64,000 nt of DNA, from assembly GCA_029876055.1 (NCBI GenBank), contig CM056878.1, positions 186,001 to 250,000 on the forward strand, written 5' to 3'. The position numbers and the translations under genes are program-made. Source of the stretch: Madurella fahalii (taxonomy: Eukaryota; Ascomycota; Sordariomycetes; Sordariales). The notes beneath the pieces were generated by a model. The model had not been told where the DNA came from, did no database searches, and worked only from the letters and a program-made list of their open reading frames with translations. Positions 1 to 11,752 of this stretch are shown piece by piece; position 1 is the first letter of the stretch; every line of letters begins with the position of its first letter.

Positions 1-2698
1 GGGGACGCTGGCAAAGTGGTTCACGGGTGCGAGCAGGAAGCCCTGACCGCGGATAGCGAGATGCCGGATGCTAGAGAGGTGGGCAACGGGCGCGTGGGCA
101 ACGGGCATGGGCCCAAAGGGTCCGAGGCGGAGAATGAGATGATGATGGACACCGCGGGAGAGAATGGTCAAGACCAGCACGACGTGGAGGTAATCGGCGG
201 ACCTGAATTGCCTGAGGAGATTGGGGCTACACGTCCTGACCAGGAAGCCAACGGCACCGAGGCCGTTGAGGAACCCTGCCAGCCACCAAGAATCGAAGAC
301 GTGCCGGCTGACAAAGAGGAACCAGATCCCAAGACTGGTGAAGAGCGTGCAGTGACGCCCGACGTCGGTGCACCGGCTGACAATGGCACGAATGGTGTTG
401 TGGTCCCCAATGGCGCATCAATAGCGCCCGCAGTACCAGGTTCACCCTCATCATTGTCGTCAGAGTTGAGTTCACGGCACACAACACCGGCGTTGGACAC
501 GCCCGTGTCCCAGGCCAAAGAGCCGACAAGGCCAGCAACCCCGGCAGACATCCCGTCGGATGCTGTCGAGGTCTACGACGAGTCGGGCGAGCTAGTCGGC
601 CAGCTGCTCCCTATTGATAGGAGTAACCAACTCGTCGAGCGAATCATGAATCTGCCTATCAAGCGGCCCGTCCGGCTCCGTAAAGGTCGCAAGTTCACTG
701 CCCAAGACCTCGAGTTGACCCGCCACCCCCCAGCCGACGACAAACGGGGCGCCAAGTGGCTGAGCTTCTATATTCAGGCGACGGGTGAGGTGCAGGCGAG
801 ACCGTGCCAGGGCTGCTCCATCAACAACGGTCTATATCAGGAATGTATCGTCGTGGATGACGGAGACTTCCCTCGGTGCGGCAACTGCGAATGGAACAAG
901 CGCGGTTGTCACGGTGCTTCTCTGCAATCAACGCGTCCCAGGTCTCGCCAGAGCGCCTCCGGCAAGTCACCCGGCAAACTGCTTTCGCCGGAAAGCAGTT
1001 TCACGCCCGCCAACGGCGCATCTAAGAGCGGAAATATCAAAGAAGAAGAAGGCAGCAGCCTTGAGGCTGTTAGTGCGGTGAAGAAAGCGCTACGTAGGCC
1101 GCTCCCAGACATGCGAAAAGCGCACTCGCAGGTCGCGACGCCATCCGCGGCGACCCCCTTAAATCGATCACCAGATATAGACGACGACGATGACGACGAC
1201 GATAGGACCCCGAGGCTACCCGAGATCACCAAGGCGGTGCTGTGCCTCCGCGACGATGGGATGGTGTTCACGGACCCGCCCATGATGCGAGGAGTCCCCC
1301 TCGCAAAGATTGGCCCGGATCATCCGTACTGGGAGAGCGACTGGGTGCCAACTGAGGAGATCGTGGAGCCGATACTGCAAAAGTACCAGGAGAAGTACGA
1401 GAAACTCGAAGAAGATGGATCGAAGCCCCGAGACAAGCACCTAGCGCACCGGGACGCCAAGCGAGGCCGCACCATTCTCAAGTTCTTGCGAGAAGGCGAC
1501 TTGCACCCGTATCAGCTCGTCGGGAAGGAGGTGCTCAACCCGAAAATCACCACCTACGAAGCGCTTTACAGGATGGCGCAGCTGCTCATGGAGGATCTGC
1601 CCAAGTTCAACCTCGATATCACGCCATCCGAGTGGCTACGCCACCGCATACATGAGGTCTACCTGGAGAAGGGCAACAAGTTCAACCTGTCGCACTGGCT
1701 AGAAAAGGCCTATAGCGACCCCAAGGTTGAGCAGGGTCGAGAAATGAACGGCTTGCCCAACATCGGCCGCCCGCCGGCCCATCGTAAATCCAAGGGCGGC
1801 GGCGGCGGCGGAGGCGGCGGCGAGTCGGCCAGAAGGAAGACGGCACCGCGGGCTCTGAAGCGAAAGGAGCCGCACGCGACGCCCGAATCGACACCGCAGC
1901 GCGTATACAACACGGCCAGCAGTAGTAAGCCACCGTCGGCGGCAGCAGCAACTCCAGCCTCAGCGACGGCGCAGCACAAGGCCAAGGGCAAGGCGAAGAT
2001 GGAACCGCCGGCGGCTCGTTCCGTGGGAAGCACGCCCAATAAGAAGCAGCGCGTGGCACTGGGCGCCGACGCGCCGGTCGAGGGCAGGGCGCCGTCGGCG
2101 GGAGACCTCGCGTACGACGGCTACACGTCGACCGACTCGATCAGCCAGGACCGGCTCATGCGCATCGACTGGCGCGTGCACCAGGTCAAGACGCGCGACA
2201 TTGCGAGCAACTCGCGCGTGACGCAGTACTGGCACTGGCTGGGCGACGAGGGCGAGGGCATGTTTGAGCACCAGGTGCTGCGCTCCGTCCGGCCGCCCAA
2301 GTGGTCCGTCTTCAAGGACCCTTACGACTTCCACCTGCGCATCGCCGAGATCGAGCGGGTCCTGTTCGCGCCCGGCAACGGCAGGGTCGTGATCGAGCAC
2401 AAGAAAGGCCCCGACGGCGAGGACGTCAATGTCAGAGGGGATGTCATGGCCCAGTTTAAGAGAGAGCGGACCAAGCGGAGGTTCTTGTCATTTTTGAAGC
2501 AGCATGGGGTCAAGCTGGCCGAAGTGAACAAGTGAGTTTTGCTGCCTCTCATTTTCGTTCTTCCTCTTTTTCTCCCCTCCTCATTTTCCACTAGCGCCGT
2601 GATTTTCCTAACAGTTGGGGGATGGTTACAGCGTGCGGATGGAGATGATGTGGGACTCGCTCAACCCAGAGACCCTCCCTGCTGGTGATTCGGACTAG
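1..2698 (+). CDS. DUF3716-type Cys-rich protein, 5' end probably outside window
   Basis: The reading frame is open from the first base, so the gene probably starts upstream; the first ATG inside the window is at 61 (845 codons from there). Exon 1 ends at 2531, and a 100-nt intron (2532-2631, GTGAGT...TTACAG, CTAAC branch) joins it in phase to a short last exon ending at the TAG at 2696-2698. Most of the protein is low complexity: acidic N-terminus, an Asp run near nt 1183-1203 and a Gly run near nt 1795-1820. One compact Cys-rich segment (nt about 799-905), starting ARPCQGCSINNG and continuing with CGNCEWNKRGC, matches the fungal DUF3716 pattern of paired CxxC motifs. The C-terminus is basic and helical, which suggests a nuclear protein. 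Biochemical function is unknown; the domain call rests on the cysteine pattern alone. Confidence 0.8.
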
Positions 2699-3807
2699 CT
2701 GCCCACTGTTCCGGCGCACTACCGGGGGGGGCCGAGACTTGTTGACGGCGGCGGAGACACGGACACCGGCGAGGATAACGAATACGGGCAGGGGGACGAC
2801 GACGGCGAGCATGACCGCTCCTGAGGCGTGCGGTTCGACTCGTTCACGGGATTCTACCTTTGACATTGCTCTTCCCCAGCCCACGTATGCGTCTCGGAAA
2901 ACATTTCCTTTCTTTTTTTCGTTTTTTTTCTCCCTATCTCTCTCTCTCTCTCTCTTTCTCTTTCTCTCTCTCTCTCTCTTTCTCTTTCTCTCTCTCTCTC
3001 TCTATCTAACCTCTCTTATTCTAATGGATCGGGGGAGAAAGGCTGGTGCCTGGCGTTTGGGCAAGGGAGCCCACTCATAAGGCACCTAATCAGCATTACT
3101 GATTGCGATTTGCTTCTTGGGGCTGGTTTTACAGGCGGGGACGGCACTTTTGAGTGTTCTGGTCTCGACGAGTGATATCCCGGCGCCTTCTCTCAGATTT
3201 GGGCGGGAAGTGGATGCTGGGGTGCAGAGACCGGGCGGACAAGATCGCCCGACATGCATTCTCTATTAAAAGCTTTGCTTTGTGTATAATACTATGTGTA
3301 CCGAGAGCTGGCAGCGTCAGTGCCAGTCGTTAATGCGATCACAACAGCCAGATCTGGGAACATGAGATTGTGTGCAGGCCGGTCGCACGCGCTCTGACTT
3401 GCACCAGATGCGAGCATGGCTTGAGACATCGGGCATGTTTGCGGGGTTGCCGGACTGTACATATATTTTTGCTGCAGCTCACTGCTCGTACTTGACATTG
3501 TTGGGCAATGAATAAGGTGCTATGTCGACCGAGAGATGCTGCGTGCGCTGGCATGGTGCTTCTCAAATTCACACCTATTGCACTGGGGAAGTCTCTCACT
3601 TGTACCCGTGATCGGGGGGTCTTGGCGGGGGACTACCGAAGGCGGTGTGCAAGAACCGGGCAGAATCTCGGAAAATGCCGCCAAATTTTCAAGCAACCGA
3701 TTGTCGCTTTGATTACGCCCGTCCGACGCCTGCCAGAAGACCAAAGCCGCGACATCAACTCCCCCCCACACGGCAACGGCAGCCTCCATCCCCGCTGTCC
3801 AGCAACA
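2699..3807. other. Intergenic spacer
   Basis: Apart from the CT microsatellite nothing convincing is coded here. The ORFs in this stretch have no recognisable motif and overlap one another on both strands. It should hold the 3' UTR of the left gene and the promoter of the bS6m gene. Confidence 0.6.
2936..3008. repeat. CT microsatellite
   Basis: This is an almost pure pyrimidine tract made of two copies of a (TC)n-TTTC-TCTTT block, lying about 240 nt after the stop of the DUF3716-type gene. It is probably in that gene's 3' UTR or the following spacer. The internal duplication suggests growth by slippage. Confidence 0.95.
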
Positions 3808-4385
3808 ATGTTATACGAAGTAATTGGCATTGTGAGTGCTGACCTCCTTCCCCCTCTGGTGTATAGACAAGCCCGGCGCGACGCTAACGAGCTTAACTGC
3901 AGGTCCGCCCCAACAACCTCGCCGAGGTGAAAGAGTGCGTCCCGAGAAAGAGAACAACCCCCCTCCCCCCTCCCCCTTTCCCAGAGACCGCGATTCCCAT
4001 ACGAATCCCCGTCCACCCCATCCCAAGCCGAGGAGGAAAGACGCGGGCCCGCTAACCCTTCGCGCCGTCGCGGCGGATTTCTTTTTTATTTAGAATCGTC
4101 CTCACCGCCGGCCAGCTCATCCTGGGGCAGGGCGGCGTGATCCGCGACATTGCCAACTGGGGCGTCTTTCTGCTGCCGCGCTCCGTCAGCCGCAACCAGA
4201 TCCGCTACACGCGCGGCCACTACTTCGTCATGCGCTACGACGCCGCCGTTAAGACCCACCAGGCCGTCACCAGCACCCTCGCCGTCGACCCGCGCGTCAT
4301 CCGCTCCGGCGGCGTCCGGCTCGGCGACGGCAAGCTCGAGACCATGAGCAAGTTCGGCCAGGTCCAGTGGCGGAAGATGGAGTAG
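3808..4385 (+). CDS. MRP17: Mitochondrial small-subunit ribosomal protein bS6m
   Basis: Component of the mitochondrial ribosome small subunit, homologous to bacterial S6. Three exons rebuild a 115-residue protein: 3808-3831 (24 nt), 3903-3934 (32 nt) and 4094-4385, with introns GTGAGT...TGCAG (branch CTAAC at 3884-3888) and GTGCGT...TTTAG. The phases match and the joined N-terminus MLYEVIGIVRPNNLAEVKE is a typical S6 first strand. The last exon carries the family core (IANWGVFLLP, then GHYFVMRYDA and VIRSGGVRLG). Length fits fungal bS6m. The first two exons are too short to be found by ORF length alone; the start was chosen because it is the only ATG giving an S6 first strand. Confidence 0.93.
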
Positions 4386-4400
4386 AGTAAAGCTTGTCAA

Positions 4401-4424
4401 TTTTTTTTTTTTTTTTAAAAAAAA
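4401..4424. repeat. Poly-T/poly-A tract downstream of bS6m
   Basis: Sixteen T residues followed by eight A residues lie 16 nt after the bS6m stop codon. The position suits a 3'-UTR or transcript-end region, but a polyadenylation function is only inferred. Confidence 0.8.
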
Positions 4425-5471
4425 CCTCTCTTTGGCGGTTGGGATGCAGGACCGGATTTTCTAGCTACCATGCATGGGGCGTTGGCGGAAGGGGAGGATG
4501 GGAGGAGGCGGACGCGGACGCACAGGGACATGCCTAGTAGAGTAGGAGCAATGGTTTGTTCGTGCTCCTTCACTGCAGGGGGATGTTTATACGAGTGGAC
4601 GGAGGGAAGGAAGGGTAGGCTTCCTAGACCCCCTTGTCTTGGGCGGGGAATAAGCATACCTGACCTTCCTCCTCAAAGAGAGCGCGACGCCCGGCAAAGC
4701 TGGATGGACGGACCCAAACCAGCAAAACGACCTGAGTCTGGCTGTGGACAAGGCTTTGTACGATTATGTACCATAGGATTGCTTTGGGACGAAATGGGGG
4801 TGGCTATTGGCTCATAGACCGGGCGTAATGGGGGCGAAACAGAATCACGTCTCTCCCCAAGAATGCATTGTTCTCGTCCGGATTGGACCGTGGGCACCGG
4901 GCACCCCAGACTTTGGTTAGATCCGGATGACCAAGCAATTCCGCTTCGGCCTCATTGCACTGCATGCTCTCGGTCCGTTCTGATAGACCGGCATTGCGTT
5001 TCTCGCCGAGGTGAACCTTTGGGAGCATTCCAGATGTGACATATAACCTGGTGCTCTGCAGCCCGTGGTTACACACGCTTATACCCATGGAAGTAACGTG
5101 GCATCCCTCTTTGCTGAGCCTCACCAATAGCAGCGCAGACACACGCTTCAACACCCGGCGTTGCAGCCATCCAGAATCTATTTGTTCGAACAAATCTTGT
5201 CTTTCGTCTAAAGTATGCAGAAGTAGCTAGGAATGCAGGCTCCAAACCGGTCGCTGCTGATGCGTGTGCGTGTACGCCGGGCCATGCTTAATAACCAGTC
5301 AACCCATAGAAATCACTTGCGTAGATAGTGACTGGTATTCCTCCGCCACTTGCTCTCACCCCCACTCCTTCGGCCCCCCAGGCATCTCCCTAGACATGTT
5401 CATGGTGCGTACAGGAGTAGCCGGGGTGCTTGCTGCTGCGACCTGAAGTAGGCATGTGTGTGCTTCAGGCT
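4425..5471. other. Intergenic spacer between convergent genes
   Basis: It lies between the ends of bS6m (+) and DCN1 (-). Several 60- to 130-codon ORFs on both strands have no recognisable domain, no consistent splice partners and no good start context. No tRNA-like cloverleaf was recognised. Confidence 0.55.
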
Positions 5472-7429
5472 TCATTCATCGACCTCCATATCCTCAACGT
5501 TCTTGGTTGCCACAATGCCTCTGTCCCGGCACCAGACCACAAATTCGTCGACGAGCCCCGGCCAGGCCTGTTCCTCGGACCAGAAACCCAGCGACTCGTC
5601 TTCCATGGTCTTCGCGGCGAATAGAGGAGTCTGATTCCACAGATCCCTACTAACGGTCCGTGTCCACTTGTCTGGTTGGCCACTCTCACCCTTGACGCAA
5701 AACTTCTCGGTGAGATACTTGGTCCACGCCTCAAGCCAGTCGACTTTTGAAGATCGCCATGAACGCATCGTCGGCTCGAAGAGCATTCCCCAGAATGCAA
5801 TCGCGAATCCCATATCCAATGCTTTTTGCTGGGGTTCCTTGCCGATCCGGAATGCAAAGTCATAGAGCTTCTTGAAGTAAGCGGGGTCCGTGGCCACCTC
5901 CTTGCAACGACGCCGAACGTGCTGCTGGTGTGCTTCCATATTGGGCGCGACTTTCTGCTCGGTCCAGCCGTTCACGAAGCCTGATCGTGTAATCTGGCCC
6001 ACTGTTTCTGCCTTGACAATGTCAAGGACCACGAACATCTCGTAGTTTTCTGAATTGGCGCCCAAGCTCTCAATGTAACCGATGGTGGATTCCACACCTA
6101 GCATGTTTCTTGACCCGTTGTCTTCCACATCCTGCTCTGCTCTAATGTCAAATTCCCGAGACACCTCGCGGCAAGGAAAACAATTGGCTGTGAGTGCTTA
6201 CCACTGAGAAGGTCGTCAAACATCTGATTCAAGGGTTGCTCAACCGATTTGGCGGTAGATTCCTTGGACGTCTTCGATCTGATCTTGTTCGAGTCATTAT
6301 CTATTCTGCCCTTGGTGGCGAAATACCTGTAGGCGGGCAAACAATGTCAGCGTTCGGTCCGAGGTCGCTTCCATACATGAGAACACAACGAGTATAGACA
6401 AAAACCGACTTGTGGTCGGGCCTGGACGAAGGCCCGGCTTTTTGATAAGGTTTTCGGGATGACGGCTTGGCTGCCGGTTTCTCCTTGACGGGCTTCGGCA
6501 AAGTCCGATCTCCGGTTCCTTCCCCTCTTGTTGGGACTCTGATATCTTTTGGAGAGTGGGGGGTTTGAAGGGGCTGAAGGGTAACGGAGCTGCCATCAGT
6601 CTCGGTCGCTCCATCTGCATGGGGCGATTTTGACGGTAGACGCTCTGGTCTCTTCTGAAAACAGGAACGGAAGAGACGACGGAGCATCGCCGGACGGTCG
6701 GTATCCGGTGCAGCCATAGGGGAGGACAGACAGAAGAAGCAATAAATACGGGACGGAAGCTGTGTTCCAGAACGAAGTGTGCAGGTATGGGATGGAAGGA
6801 TCTAGGTTTGCCTCCACTGGGAGTTTGTCCGTGATGCAATTGAAACTTTGGTTGCTTTGGATTTCTTAAAGTATGTTTCTTCAAACCGAGGTAGCGCAGA
6901 AGAAATGCAAGGGTAAAGCAGACACGAAGGGAAACGAAGGATGTTGAGTTCCACGAGCACGTATATGAGACATGGTGTCGCAATGCCGATCTCCTCGTCC
7001 AGAACGTTTCCACGGCCCCAGCAGCCATGTCCCGGGGGTGCTAGGGGCTCGGGAGGGGCCCCTTATCCATTGCCACGCCGGCGACACCACTCACATACGC
7101 GCACACACCAGACCCAGCCGCCGAGCGGGAGGTACAGAGCTACTAATGGAAAGTAGGGAAAAAGAACTTACTGATTGACGGCCACGGCGACATTGTAGTT
7201 TGCGTTCTTCAGGTACTGTCGCATTCATCCAAGCGTCAGCGCGGGTCATGCAAAACAAGGATCGAAGGCCCATAGATATCGGGCCGAAAGACAACCCCAT
7301 CGGCCATGCGGTGCGGTATAGCGGGACGAGAAGGAAACCCACCTGCTGCGCATTCTCATTCGACTCTTGCGTGACGGCTACGAAGTCCTGCAAGGCGAGC
7401 CTCCGTTGCGCCGCACTAGTCGGCGGCAT
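5472..7429 (-). CDS. DCN1: DCN1-type cullin neddylation ligase
   Basis: DCN1 is a NEDD8 E3 co-ligase that positions the E2 Ubc12 on cullins. Four exons on the minus strand give 306 residues: 7429-7343, 7215-7172, 6326-6202 and 6136-5472. All phases agree. The first two exons encode the UBA domain (start MPPTSAAQRRLALQDF, then YLKNANYNVAVAVNQYF across two junctions). The rest is the potentiating-neddylation (PONY) domain, with KALDMGFAIAFWGML, SRDLWNQTPLFAAKT and EEQAWPGLVDEFVVWCRDRG. The tail is acidic. Intron 2 (6327-7171) is 845 nt, far longer than the other introns here, and contains its own 138-codon ORF on the same strand (6301-6717). That ORF can be spliced in phase onto exon 3, so an alternative UBA-less first exon is possible. 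Identity is secure; the exon 2-3 link is inferred from phase and motif continuity. Confidence 0.92.
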
Positions 7430-8697
7430 TTTGGCAATCAGGGAGAGGGTGACGGGCGGTTCGGGACTGCAGAGATTTGCCGGACGCAGGGAAGTATTGG
7501 GATAATAAAATACAGCAGGCGAGGAGCTCGGCCGCAACGTTTGCAGCTGTTGCGATTTAGAGTTGCGTCTCAACGAATCGCAACAGGCTCAAACCGAGCA
7601 CGCCCGCCTGTCGTCGTCGATGTGATCGTGTCGTTGATCCGATTCGGGAGTTCTGCCAAGAATTACTCCTTCAGGCAGAAGGATCTCGCGGTCGGGCCTG
7701 AGTGGTTCCTCCGAGATGTCGCTGGGAAGGGGAAGCGGGGCAAGGGGACTGACGGAAGCAGCAGCGCCAGCGGTCTACGGTCGAGATCGTCACGTCTCTT
7801 CCAGCGCAGCGACCGTAGCACCCCGGGGTCTCAGAAACGAAGCGCCTGGCAATGACAAGAGATGACAGAAGGAAGAAGGGCAGGCGAGGCTGAAAAACGT
7901 CACGGCGGGGAGTGTTGCAGCTTCTGACTAAAAAGTGGCGGTGGGCCACCGACTGAAGGCGATATTGCCCCCCGTTGACTGCCCTGAGTGGTTCTTGAGT
8001 GGTTCTTGGCAGCGCGGGGATGTCTGCACCAGGCTGACCCCAGTTGGGCACCCACCCCCGCTGGCAGCGGTACTTCCTACTGCATCTTGCATGAGCGCAT
8101 CTGGCCATGGCTTCTGCCGAGTTGGCAAGGCACTGGCTGGCCTTCCGTGTTGAGCAAGCGGTGCTAGGCGTTGCAGCAAAGACTTGAGAGCACGAGTTTG
8201 GTTAGATCAAAAATGTCCGGAGACCCCGCAATCCGGCCCCTGTGACTTCACTCCGCTAATCGACGTCGGGTAAGGGCCTGTACATTCAAACAATCCCGGG
8301 TTTGGTGGTAGCAGAATGAGAAATTGTATGATCCGAAGCATTGTTGGGCAGGTATTGTGGGAGAAAAACGCATCGAACGACCGAAGGGTGGGAATGCTTG
8401 ACCAATGGGTATCGCAACCTCAGAGCCACCCCGCAATATAGCTTACATACTCCGTACATCTGCGACCCAAATTGCATAAACGCCGCCAATGCTGTAGATG
8501 ACTCGGGACCCATGCGGCGCCTCGTAAACAGTTCAGACAACCTGTCTGCTCGCTCAAATATTTCCACACCGGCTCTCCCGGTCCTGCCCAGAGGTCATGT
8601 GGCTCGTGAGAGGGCGTGTTCCCGTTGTCATTTCACAAATTCCTCTTGCCCCGTTAACAAAACTGTGTGGTCTGGCGAGTCTATCTCGCTGTCGCTT
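7430..8697. other. Intergenic spacer, DCN1 promoter side
   Basis: It holds the promoter of DCN1 and the 3' end of MVP1, both minus-strand genes. ORFs here are short or antisense and show no domain. No RNA gene was recognised. Confidence 0.55.
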
Positions 8698-11265
8698 CTA
8701 ATCGCCCAGCGGCATGCCTTCAAGATCATCGAGCAGCCGGCGCCAATTCTCGGCGAGCATCTCCGAGTATTTGACGCGCTCCTGCGCCCAGTCCTGATTC
8801 CATCGCGAGACGTTGTATTGGGTGCGCTGGAAGTAGATGAGCTCGTCACGGAGGCACTCCTTGACGAAGACGGACCTGTTATGCTGGTTGACAATCGACT
8901 CCTTGTCCTGCTATAACGTTAGTGCGGAAGGACCCGGAGGATCGAGCACGGAGCATCCCACCTTGATGATTGCCTCGACCACCTTCTCGATCTCGCCTGG
9001 CTTCACCATGCCCTCCGGTTTTGCGCGCAGAGCCGTGAGCTTCGTCTCATTGGCCGCAATGCGCCGCTCCAGATGGGGGATATTGTCTTTGTCAAGCCTC
9101 TCTCTTCTGTCAAAGAGATCCCGCAAACTGACAAGCGCATCCCGTTGGCGCTTGAGATCTTCCAGGACGCCTTCATCCCAACCACGTGCTTCGTCCTCCA
9201 TCAGGCTCTGCGACGTGCGGAGATGCCTACTCATTGCCTGGAGCCCGTCGTTGAGCAGAGGCACATCGTTCGTGTCGGTGGCATATGTGTCGGCGCTCGC
9301 CTCTGTTAGCGACATGAGGGAGAGGGCAATGCGGGCATGATCTGCGGCTACACCCTCTGACCGCTTAACCAGACGATCCATGATGTTGCAGATGGTAATA
9401 TAGAGTTCTGCGCTGCGTCGGACGCCAGCGCGAGTGCGGCTGAAGAGCTCCTCAAGAGTGGGCGGCAGCGAATCTTCGAGACCGGGAGGCAATGGCCGGC
9501 CGGTAAACTCGTCCTGTACCGAGATGGTCGCTTGCTTCCGCCAGACAGAAAGTTCCTGGAGCGACCCATGTCAGTTACGGCCCGTCGTGAAGGATGCAGC
9601 TACCCACAGTTGGAACGGTCAAAAACATGATGACCAGTTGTTCCTGCCCGAGGACAGGGTGCCGAACAAGCGAATTCAGGAACCTTGCTAGCCCACGGCG
9701 ACGCTTCTCAATGAAAGCGCCATCGTTGGATAGATGGTTGCCGTTAACTAGAAGATGTGAGCTTAACATCGACCGCTTCGGGCGCGCGGTTACTCACCAG
9801 CAACTCTCTTAGGCGGCAAAAGAGGCAACACCCTGAACGGGTACCGCTTGTGCAAGCAGTCGAGTAACCAGACAAAATCGCTGTATCGCCGGATAACCTT
9901 GCTACCCCTCCTCGAGCTCGTTACCTCGTAATTGTGGTGTTGGAACAAGAACATCCCCTCCTTCTCGGGCATTAACGTCACCATGATGTTTTCCTCCACG
10001 GCGGGCCCCGTCCGCCCACTCCCAATCGTTCTACCAGGAACGGGGACCGAGGGCTGGCTGCCGCCGGGCTCTCGCGCGCCCCCGCTACCGACAAACGGAG
10101 TCGTGGGGTTGGACGATTGTTCATTGAACCCTCCAGCTGCGGAGCGGCTGTCCTCTGGAAGGCCCCATGCATTCGTGGTCTCCCCTACCGATCCAGCGCC
10201 TGACGCTGGCGCACTCGTCGTAAACGTCGACGTCGTCCGGCGAGGTAGCGTTGATTGGGGGCTGGTTCCATACGATGTATTCCCATTCGCATGTCCAGCC
10301 GAGCTCGCCATATCGTCGCCATTCGGTCTGGGCAACTCTGGGCCATGATTGTGGTTTCTGTGCACGTCGGGCGTGTTCCAGGGGTCCTCAGCGTAGTCCA
10401 TTGACGGCTTTCTGGCACGGCGCGGCTGCTTTGGGGAAGATGGTTGGGAGGCTTTCGGTGGTGTTGCGGGTCGCTGGGGCGGCTTCGCGGCCAGTTCGGC
10501 AAGATGCGGCAAGGCCGGCGTGCTTTCGACAAGACCGTGGAGTTGAGGCTGGGGGAGATCTGGGGGATTGACGCAGCAGGGTTAGTTTCGATAACGAATG
10601 AGATGGGGGGCCCACTCCCGCTCCAGACGCAGCACCCACGGTCGCGCGCTATTCGGGATCGAAGCCCCAGATGAGGAACTTGCGAATTGTCCAGATAAGA
10701 TAAGGGCAGGCTGGCTGAAGGGGGGAACATCAAAGGTAGCAAGGGCACTGCATGCAGACTCACTTCGTCGGCGCTCATCTACGCCATCCAGGCTAGCCGC
10801 TTCGCCCTCTTGAGCCAGGCCAATCAAGGCCAACAGCACGTTGAATTGGTTCCTGTCCAGAGTGACCTCCCCGCCACCATCGCCAGGGCCGATGATACCC
10901 ATGATGCGCGCCTGCGCATCGGCGCTAAGTCTCGCCGCGGCTAGAGTTTTGGCAACTCCGCCAGATGTAATGCGGCCTTCGCTTCCATCTTCGCCAATAA
11001 CCGTGTCAAACGCCTTAATGTAGCTCTCTGGCACGTCGGAAGGAGGGAGCAGGTTGCGGATCAGATCGGCACGGGTAAGCTGCTTGCGAGGGGTTGGCAT
11101 GTCCCACGGCGAGTCTGAGCCGGCATCGTCATCAGCAAAGAGTGCTGTGGTTGTCGATTTCGTCATGGGCGGCTCGTCTTCGAAGAGTGACGACCTGCTG
11201 TTGCCGAAGTCGTTCGATCCCAGGCCTGGCGACTCGCCCGGCGGAGAGCTGCCGAAGAGCGACAT
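8698..11265 (-). CDS. MVP1: Sorting nexin MVP1 (PX-BAR)
   Basis: MVP1/SNX8-type sorting nexin for endosome-to-Golgi and vacuolar sorting, binding PI3P on endosomes. Five exons on the minus strand: 11265-10764, 10559-9798, 9747-9608, 9555-8962 and 8907-8698, giving 735 residues with all phases matching. The N-terminal 170 residues resemble the EF/EH-like region of fungal Mvp1. A Pro/Ser-rich linker follows. The PX domain runs across exons 2-3, with IRRYSDFVWLLDCL, YPFRVLPLLPPKRVAVNG and KRRRGLARFLNSLVRHP, including the basic phosphoinositide-binding residues. The C-terminal 290 residues are a helical BAR region. The stop is TAG at 8698-8700. Introns carry CTAAC branches (for example before the acceptors of exons 2 and 5). 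No anomaly was seen. Confidence 0.95.
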
Positions 11266-11752
11266 ACGGGACGGCGATTATTCTTGCGCGTGAAGTGGCT
11301 TGGTTGTGTTCGCCTCGTGAGCTTCAATCGCGTGACAGCGGCGACGGAAGTGAGGCGTGTGCGGAGAGCCGATATCCAAAGCAAAGGCGCTGGTTGCAGG
11401 GTGCTGTATTGTAATCCAACTCGTAAATGCGCGGTACAAATCAAACCGAGAGGCGGCCGAAATTTTTCAGAATAACATGGAGGTATCCGGAGTTAACTAC
11501 GGAAGGTTTCAATAGCTCGTGCTGTGGAAGATGTCATCAGAGGAGGAGCAAGGCCGACCAAGACGTACTGGGGCGGTTGGGACGCGCGGAGGGCAACAGC
11601 TCCTGCCTCGTCGACAGGGGTAGCTTTGCGACAAAAGTTGAAGCGGGCTGCTCAGCCACGCGAGGGGCTTGGCACGTCAGCCACATATTAATGGATTTTG
11701 GATGGTACAGGTGCTGGACGGTTTAGAATACATATTCCAGCTCGGGAATAAA
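11266..11752. other. Spacer between MVP1 and uL15m genes
   Basis: It contains the MVP1 promoter and the 3' end of the uL15m gene. No coding sequence or repeat is seen. Confidence 0.6.

Noticed and set aside
168..551. Minus-strand ORFs inside the DUF3716-type gene
   Set aside because: They are Ser/Gly/Thr-rich shadows of the coding strand with no motif.
6594..7028. Large minus-strand ORF overlapping the DCN1 intron ORF
   Set aside because: It is in another frame, has no motif and no phase-matching splice partner.
8341..8916. 191-codon plus-strand ORF
   Set aside because: It overlaps the last MVP1 exon in antisense and shows no domain.
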